A stretch of 9,045 nucleotides of DNA from Alphaproteobacteria bacterium (GTDB taxonomy: Bacteria; Pseudomonadota; Alphaproteobacteria; ATCC43930; CGMCC-115725), in NCBI GenBank assembly GCA_005888515.1, contig VAZR01000019.1:1-9045 (forward strand), read 5' to 3'. Shown here in pieces: positions 5,386 through 9,045 of the stretch. The position numbers and the translations under genes were made by a program. The stretch's first letter is position 1. Each line of letters begins with the position of its first letter. The notes under the pieces are model-generated. The model was not told the DNA's origin. It did no database searches and worked only from the letters and a program-made list of their open reading frames with translations.

Positions 5386-5619
5386 TCAGCCCCGCAGGCT
5401 CGGCGGGAACTCGTTCTCCGCACCGCAGGCCGAGCATGTCGTCGAATCGAACGGGACGCGCTGCGTCGGTCCGATGCCCAACGCGATCACCGCGCCGCAA
5501 TTGCCGCACAAGTAATCGGTGTCGCCGGTGCCGCGGAACAGCGGTTTCGCCGCGCCGGGAACCGCGTGATCGACGCCACCGGGCGGCGCGTGTGTGACCT
5601 TCAGCGAAATGGCCGGCAT
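5386..5619 (-). CDS. 77-residue zinc-ribbon hypothetical protein
   Basis: The frame begins MPAISLKVTHAPPGGVDHAV and has two CxxC knuckles, CGNC (38-41) and CSAC (62-65), 20 residues apart in the setting DYLCGNCGAVIA … CSACGAENEFP. This is a clear treble-clef or rubredoxin-like zinc ribbon. Its function is unknown; short proteins of this type may bind RNA, ribosomes or other proteins. GGAG lies about 9 bases before the ATG. The gene is third after rpsU in a same-strand string with gaps of 37 bases before and 9 after, suggesting co-transcription. It is the second small cysteine protein of the window besides the 75-residue one near 4000, but the two do not share obvious sequence. Confidence 0.83.
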   Translation of the reverse strand: MPAISLKVTHAPPGGVDHAVPGAAKPLFRGTGDTDYLCGNCGAVIALGIGPTQRVPFDSTTCSACGAENEFPPSLRG

Positions 5620-5656
5620 TGAGTTTTGCTCCGTTCGGGCTCGGTGAGGCCCAGGC

Positions 5657-5848
5657 TTATGACCGCGTCAGCTGGTCTTCCCGCACGATGCGTTCGTGGC
5701 CGTCGGATTGGCTTTTGACCCGGTACTGAAACACGCTGGCGTCTTCGGGCAATAGCCGAACAATCTTGAACTGCCCGCGCGCCGAGCTGAGCTGGTGCCG
5801 ATCGGGCGAGAAGCGGACGGTTTGTCCAACGGCAAATTTGCGTGTCAT
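5657..5848 (-). CDS. 63-residue hypothetical protein, beta-rich
   Basis: The protein begins MTRKFAVGQTVRFSPDRHQ and continues with GQFKIVRLLPEDASVFQYRV, then KSQSDGHERIVREDQLTRS. The pattern of short strands with a GQTVRF start and a KSQ-x-DGHERIVRE end looks like a compact SH3-like barrel. I recognise it as a recurring alphaproteobacterial hypothetical but know no function. ATG 5848 is chosen because GGAGGAG lies 6 bases upstream; a TTG two codons earlier is too close to that site. It lies 15 bases after the stop of the 60-residue ORF, inside the rpsU string. Confidence 0.83.
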   Translation of the reverse strand: MTRKFAVGQTVRFSPDRHQLSSARGQFKIVRLLPEDASVFQYRVKSQSDGHERIVREDQLTRS

Positions 5849-5863
5849 GTGCAACTCCTCCTA

Positions 5864-6046
5864 TCACCCGTTCGGCGGCACGCCGCTGTCGACCCGCTCG
5901 GCCAACCGCTCGTATTCCTGGGCGACCTCGTGCAAATGCTCCTTGATCGCGAGTGTCGTGGCTTCGCTCGCCAATTTCCGAACTCGGGCCGCATGCCGCC
6001 GGTAATAGTCGGCCGGCAATGGCGGTGTGGTTGGCGGGTGTTCCAT
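5864..6046 (-). CDS. 60-residue helical hypothetical protein
   Basis: After a proline-rich start (MEHPPTTPPLPADYY) the protein is nearly all charged helix: YRRHAARVRKLASEATTLAI, then KEHLHEVAQEYERLAERVDS. The YYRR-x-A-x-x-x-R-x-LA … L-x-x-VA-x-x-YE-x-LA pattern recurs in many short alphaproteobacterial proteins of unknown role and probably forms a two-helix hairpin. There is no clear ribosome-binding site before the ATG; it begins 13 bases after the rpsU stop, so coupling to rpsU translation is likely. Cytosolic; no enzymatic motif is visible. Confidence 0.78.
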   Translation of the reverse strand: MEHPPTTPPLPADYYRRHAARVRKLASEATTLAIKEHLHEVAQEYERLAERVDSGVPPNG

Positions 6047-6059
6047 CGTTGCGTGCCGA

Positions 6060-6263
6060 TCAATAACCTTCGCGCTCGAGGCGCTTGCGCAGCATCTTGC
6101 GGTGACGGCGGATCGCCTCAGCCTTTTCGCGGACGCGGCGTTCCGACGGTTTCTCGTAGGACCGGCGCCGCTTCATCTCCCGGAAGGTGCCTTCGCGCTG
6201 CATCTTTTTCTTGAGCACCCGCAGGGCGGAGTTGACGTCATTGTCGCGTACGAAGACCTGCAT
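6060..6263 (-). CDS. rpsU: 30S ribosomal protein S21
   Basis: The 67-residue basic protein begins [20 protein letters not shown] and contains [20 protein letters not shown], then a long Arg/Lys helix. This is the bacterial S21 signature at normal length. S21 binds the 30S platform near the 3' end of 16S rRNA and helps initiation. AAAGG precedes the ATG by about 9 bases. It follows the cold-shock gene on the same strand with a terminator in between; a cspA-rpsU cold-shock operon is known from Sinorhizobium meliloti, so partial read-through from the csp promoter is plausible. Four small ORFs follow with short gaps. Confidence 0.98.
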   Translation of the reverse strand: MQVFVRDNDVNSALRVLKKKMQREGTFREMKRRRSYEKPSERRVREKAEAIRRHRKMLRKRLEREGY

Positions 6264-6313
6264 CGCGGGACGCCTTTCTGGTTGTTACCGAGCTAGGCTC
6301 CGCGCACAGAGCG

Positions 6314-6344
6314 AAAAGGGGAGCCGCGCGGAGCGGGCTCCCCT
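6314..6344 (-). terminator. Terminator between csp and rpsU, minus strand
   Basis: On the minus strand GGGGAGCC pairs with GGCTCCCC (plus-strand arms 6318-6325 and 6336-6343, extended by one A-T pair) around a 10-base loop and is followed by TTTT. It lies about 23 bases after the csp stop. It should end most csp transcripts and perhaps attenuate rpsU expression. Confidence 0.8.
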
Positions 6345-6366
6345 CTGTTCAGTGGGTCTGGTCCCG

Positions 6367-6573
6367 CTAAGCCTGCTGCAGATTGACCGCCGAGGTCTTG
6401 CCCTGTTGGCCGCGTTCGAGCTCGAAGCTGACCTTCTGCCCTTCGTGCAGATTGCCCATGCCGGAGCGCTCAACGGCCGAGATGTGCACGAACACATCCT
6501 TCGAGCCGTCTTCGGGCTGGATAAAGCCGTAGCCCTTTTGGGAATTGAACCACTTCACGGTACCGATCGTCAT
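6367..6573 (-). CDS. Cold-shock protein (CspA family)
   Basis: The 68-residue single cold-shock domain starts [23 protein letters not shown]1 is KGYGFI (13-18) and RNP2 is VFVHI (27-31), the aromatic and basic surface that binds single-stranded RNA and DNA. Members act as RNA chaperones that melt structure at low temperature or in other stress. The ATG at 6573 is preferred over an upstream in-frame start because AAGGA lies 5 bases before it and the family begins here. The leader appears long (about 135 bases from a candidate promoter at 6715-6743) and contains an 8-bp hairpin, as in cold-regulated csp mRNAs. It is followed by a terminator and then rpsU. It is a Csp paralogue; which one cannot be told from this window. 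Confidence 0.97.
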   Translation of the reverse strand: MTIGTVKWFNSQKGYGFIQPEDGSKDVFVHISAVERSGMGNLHEGQKVSFELERGQQGKTSAVNLQQA

Positions 6574-6600
6574 TGTCGTCCTTCGCGTAATCAAGGATTT

Positions 6601-6624
6601 CCGCCGTTCGAAACGAAACGGCGG
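6601..6624 (-). promoter_or_regulatory. Hairpin in the csp leader
   Basis: CCGCCGTT (6601-6608) and AACGGCGG (6617-6624) form a perfect 8-bp stem with an 8-base loop, about 28 bases upstream of the csp ATG. It has no T-run. A temperature-sensitive leader structure is a reasonable guess; the sequence shows only the hairpin. Confidence 0.45.
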
Positions 6625-6714
6625 GGTCAAACTGCAACACTGAACGGGGAGCAGGTCCGGCGCTCGATTACGCGTGGGAAGAGCAAGCCGAACGATGAAG
6701 AGGTCGACACCGCG

Positions 6715-6743
6715 AATATGGGCCTCGCGGGGACCCGTTACAA
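6715..6743 (-). promoter_or_regulatory. Candidate csp promoter
   Basis: On the minus strand TTGTAA (plus 6738-6743) and CATATT (plus 6715-6720) are separated by exactly 17 bp. Each hexamer matches the consensus in 4 of 6 positions. Transcription would begin near 6708, giving a leader of about 135 bases. Confidence 0.35.
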
Positions 6744-6764
6744 GAGAGATCCGAACTCAGATGG

Positions 6765-8039
6765 TTAAGGCTGCACCGGTGGCGGCGGGGGTGGGGTGAT
6801 CGGTAGGGTCTGGGTTATGGCCAGCCAGAACACCGCGAAACCCAGCGACAACACCGCGATCGGAATGCCGGCGCGGGCGTGGTCGCGGTACGAGAGATGC
6901 GCGCCGATGCGGTCGGCCTGCTCGGCGATCAGCAGATTCGTCAGGCTGCCGCTCAGCAGCAGATTTCCGGCCAAGGTCGACAGCAAGGCCAGCGAGTACA
7001 GCACGCCGGCCGACGGCGTCGGCCAGATCTGCAGTACGAGCATCGCCGAGGGCAGGCTGCCGATTGCGTTGCTGGTCACCACCGCGAACGGCACCAGCAG
7101 TAAGAGATTGTTCGGCAACAAGCCGTATTCGTCGAGGAAACCCAGCGCCCTCGCCGCCAATGCGGCATCGTTCAGCGCACCGGTGATCGCGAACAGGCAC
7201 GCGACCAGCAACAGGAGCGGCCAATCGACCGCTGCGATCATCGTGCGGCTGGTGATCTTACGGTTGGCCAGCAATAGCGCCGCGATGATCAGCGCTCCGA
7301 TTTCGCGCGGCAGCGAGGTCGAGAACAGGATCAGCAAGGCGATCAGCGCGACAACCCCCTTGATCATCTGGTTGCGGTCGAGCGGATGGGCGGTGACCGG
7401 CACCGGCTCCCGTCCCTCCGGCGGGATCGCATCGCGGATCCGCCGCCGCCATTGCAGCCACACCACCGCGAAGACGACAAACAGCGCAAACAGCGCCGGT
7501 ACGCCGTTGATCGCCAGGAAGGTCCAGAAATCGAGATGCCCGATCGCGCCGAGCACGATGTTCTGCGGATTGCCGATCAGGGTCGCGGCCGAGCCGGCAT
7601 TGGTCGCCGCGGCGAGTGCGATCGCAAACGGCCGCGGGTCGAAGCCGCGGCTTTGCGCGCCGGCGATCAGCAGGGGCGCGATTGTGATGATCAGGATCTC
7701 GTTGCCCAAGACCGCCGACAGCGCCCCGCCGATGGCGACGGTGATCGCGAGCAGCCCGGCGGTGCCGCCGCCCCAATTGATGATCGTGCGGGCGCACAAA
7801 TCGATAAACCCCGATTCGGCGAATTGCGCCGAGATGATCATCATCGCGAACAGCAGCGCCAGGGTCGGCATGTCCACTGCGCTGCCGAAATCGTCGAGCG
7901 TCATCTGGCTGCTGGCCAGCAATGCGATGACCGCGAGCAGTGCGATGCCGGTACGGTCGACGCGCAGCCAGGCAATCCGCCCGGCAGCCATGCCGAGATA
8001 GGTCAGAACCAGGACCAAGAGGACGATCGCGGCGTGCAT
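6765..8039 (-). CDS. Ion permease of the ArsB/NhaD/SLC13 (ion transporter) superfamily
   Basis: The 424-residue protein has about ten to twelve hydrophobic segments from the N-terminus (MHAAIVLLVLVLTYLGMAAG) to the end. The superfamily hallmark ATNAGSAATLIGNPQN (about 145-160) lies in a re-entrant loop after the first half, and a second Asn/Ser loop (VVTSNAIGSLPSAM) occupies the matching place in the second half, reflecting the inverted repeat fold. Such inner-membrane carriers move anions (arsenite, dicarboxylates, citrate, sulfate) or exchange Na+/H+; the substrate cannot be read here. No ars genes are near, so arsenic resistance is not implied. It ends in a proline run (TPPPPPPVQP) in the cytoplasm or periplasm. 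No strong ribosome-binding site precedes the ATG, but its N-terminus matches the family. It stands alone, about 190 bases upstream of csp. Confidence 0.92.
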   Translation of the reverse strand: MHAAIVLLVLVLTYLGMAAGRIAWLRVDRTGIALLAVIALLASSQMTLDDFGSAVDMPTLALLFAMMIISAQFAESGFIDLCARTIINWGGGTAGLLAITVAIGGALSAVLGNEILIITIAPLLIAGAQSRGFDPRPFAIALAAATNAGSAATLIGNPQNIVLGAIGHLDFWTFLAINGVPALFALFVVFAVVWLQWRRRIRDAIPPEGREPVPVTAHPLDRNQMIKGVVALIALLILFSTSLPREIGALIIAALLLANRKITSRTMIAAVDWPLLLLVACLFAITGALNDAALAARALGFLDEYGLLPNNLLLLVPFAVVTSNAIGSLPSAMLVLQIWPTPSAGVLYSLALLSTLAGNLLLSGSLTNLLIAEQADRIGAHLSYRDHARAGIPIAVLSLGFAVFWLAITQTLPITPPPPPPVQP

Positions 8040-8181
8040 CGGGCGGGGCGTCTCGCGGGGGCTTTCGCATCATACGCCAGCCCGCGCTTCCGGCGCCTGC
8101 TTCGTCACCTTTGCGACAATTTTGCGTCAAATAGTCGATTCTGCGGCACCGGATCGGGCTACGGGCGTCTCGACCATCGAT

Positions 8182-8219
8182 CGCGGGCGTCCCGCCCGCA
8201 TGCGGCCGGGACGCCCGCG
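8182..8219. repeat. Perfect 13-bp palindrome in the permease/helicase intergenic region
   Basis: CGCGGGCGTCCCG (8182-8194) and CGGGACGCCCGCG (8207-8219) are perfectly complementary, and the loop itself contains the palindrome CCGCATGCGG (8196-8205). There is no T-run on either strand, so a terminator is unlikely. It resembles a REP-type dispersed palindrome. The rest of 8040-8266 shows no gene. Confidence 0.65.
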
Positions 8220-8266
8220 CTCCACGTGGTGCGCGCCGGGGCGGCGATTGCTATATCATGTGCAGG

Positions 8267-9045
8267 ATGACCGATCTCCTCACCGAACAGCCGCCGCCAC
8301 CGGCCGGCGACACGCCTCTGTTCGCCGCGCTGAATGAGGCGCAATGCCGTGCTGTCGAGGCGGTCGATGGGCCGGTTCTGGTGCTGGCCGGCGCCGGCAC
8401 CGGCAAGACCCGGGTGCTGACGACCCGGCTCGCCCACATCCTGGCGAGCCGCCGCGCCTATCCCGGCGAGATTCTGGCCGTGACCTTCACCAACAAGGCG
8501 GCGCGCGAGATGCGCGAGCGGCTCGAGGCGATGATCGGGCGCGCCGCCGATGGGGTGTGGCTCGGCACGTTTCACGCGCTGGCCGCGCGCATCCTGCGCC
8601 GGCATGCGGAGATGGTCGGGCTGACCGCGAATTTTACGATTCTTGATACCGACGACCAGCTGCGTCTGCTGAAGCAGATCATCGCCGCCGCCAATATCGA
8701 CGAGCGGCGCTGGCCGGCGCGCGCGCTGCTCGGCGTCATCGAACGCTGGAAGGACCGCGGGCTGACGCCGGACAAGATTCCAGCAGGGGATGCCGGCGAC
8801 TGGGCGGATGGCCGCGCCGTTGAGCTCTACCGCGATTATCAGGAGCGTCTCGCGACCGTGAACGCGGTCGATTTCGGCGACCTGCTGCTGCACAATTTGA
8901 CCTTGTTCGCCACAAATACGGAGATCCTCGCCACCTATCAGCGGCGCTTCCGTTATCTCTTGGTCGACGAGTATCAGGATACCAATGTGGCGCAATATCT
9001 GTGGCTGCGGCTCTTGGCTCAGCAGCACAAGAATCTGTGCTGCGT
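8267..9045 (+). CDS. uvrD: UvrD/PcrA-type superfamily 1 DNA helicase, 3' end outside the window
   Basis: From ATG 8267 the frame is open to the end of the window (259 full codons of the roughly 700-750 usual). After a short Pro-rich leader come LNEAQCRAV (Q motif, 22-30), Walker A GAGTGKTR (42-49), motif Ia AVTFTNKAAREM (71-82), GTFHALAARIL (100-110) and Walker B VDEYQDTN (from 233). These are domains 1A and part of 1B of a 3'-to-5' helicase that removes nicked strands in nucleotide excision and mismatch repair and can strip RecA. UvrD and PcrA cannot be separated from this N-terminal third; Rep is less likely but not excluded. The ATG is the first fitting start; the preceding CAGG is a poor ribosome-binding site. 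The gene diverges from the permease. Confidence 0.95.
   Translation, partial: MTDLLTEQPPPPAGDTPLFAALNEAQCRAVEAVDGPVLVLAGAGTGKTRVLTTRLAHILASRRAYPGEILAVTFTNKAAREMRERLEAMIGRAADGVWLGTFHALAARILRRHAEMVGLTANFTILDTDDQLRLLKQIIAAANIDERRWPARALLGVIERWKDRGLTPDKIPAGDAGDWADGRAVELYRDYQERLATVNAVDFGDLLLHNLTLFATNTEILATYQRRFRYLLVDEYQDTNVAQYLWLRLLAQQHKNLCC

Noticed and set aside
6796..8001. Long plus-strand frame opposite the permease
   Set aside because: Serine/alanine/isoleucine-rich shadow of a membrane-protein gene; the minus strand has the transporter motif and hydrophobic pattern.
6765..8039. Arsenite efflux pump arsB
   Set aside because: Only the shared superfamily motif is seen; there is no arsR, arsC or arsA nearby and the sequence fits the general permease group equally well.
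8182..8219. Rho-independent terminator
   Set aside because: No T-run follows on either strand and the flanking genes are transcribed away from it.

Overview
The window reads as a chromosomal segment of a high-GC alphaproteobacterium. GC-rich third codon positions, the Csp and S21 sequences, the HigBA remnant and a GTTC-N7-GTTC motif of the alphaproteobacterial LexA type all point that way. The short S21 tail ending in LEREGY leans towards Rhodospirillales/Acetobacteraceae, but that placement is inference.

Layout. (1) 1-579: 3' part of a dihydrofolate-reductase-like (RibD C-terminal domain) enzyme. (2) 580-2050: a gene-poor scar-like region. It holds a frameshifted higA antitoxin with only the tail of its higB toxin (minus strand), then a LexA-type box on a good sigma-70-like promoter that leads into no recognisable gene. 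After these come five structured repeat modules built on direct repeats exactly 11 bp apart plus an inverted copy, a minus-strand terminator fused to one module, and a small basic ORF. (3) 2051-5126, plus strand: a leader with a strong hairpin, an RhlE-like DEAD-box RNA helicase, a 75-aa cysteine-motif protein and a membrane fatty acid desaturase whose start overlaps the preceding stop. (4) 5137-6573, minus strand: a cold-shock protein with a long leader and its own terminator, then rpsU (ribosomal protein S21), then four closely packed small conserved-looking ORFs, one with a double CxxC zinc ribbon. (5) 6765-8039, minus: an ArsB/SLC13-type ion permease. (6) 8040-8266: intergenic DNA with a 13-bp-arm palindrome. 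(7) 8267 to the end, plus: the 5' part of a UvrD/PcrA-type DNA helicase.

Genes working together. The RNA helicase, desaturase, Csp and S21 are all classic low-temperature functions: unwinding RNA, fluidising membrane, chaperoning RNA and adapting ribosomes. Their convergent arrangement suggests a cold-adaptation neighbourhood. The small ORFs behind rpsU and the cysteine protein between helicase and desaturase are guilt-by-association candidates for the same response.

The least explained part is 1170-1770, where an SOS-type promoter faces an array of 11-bp-phased repeats whose paired arms change together between copies.
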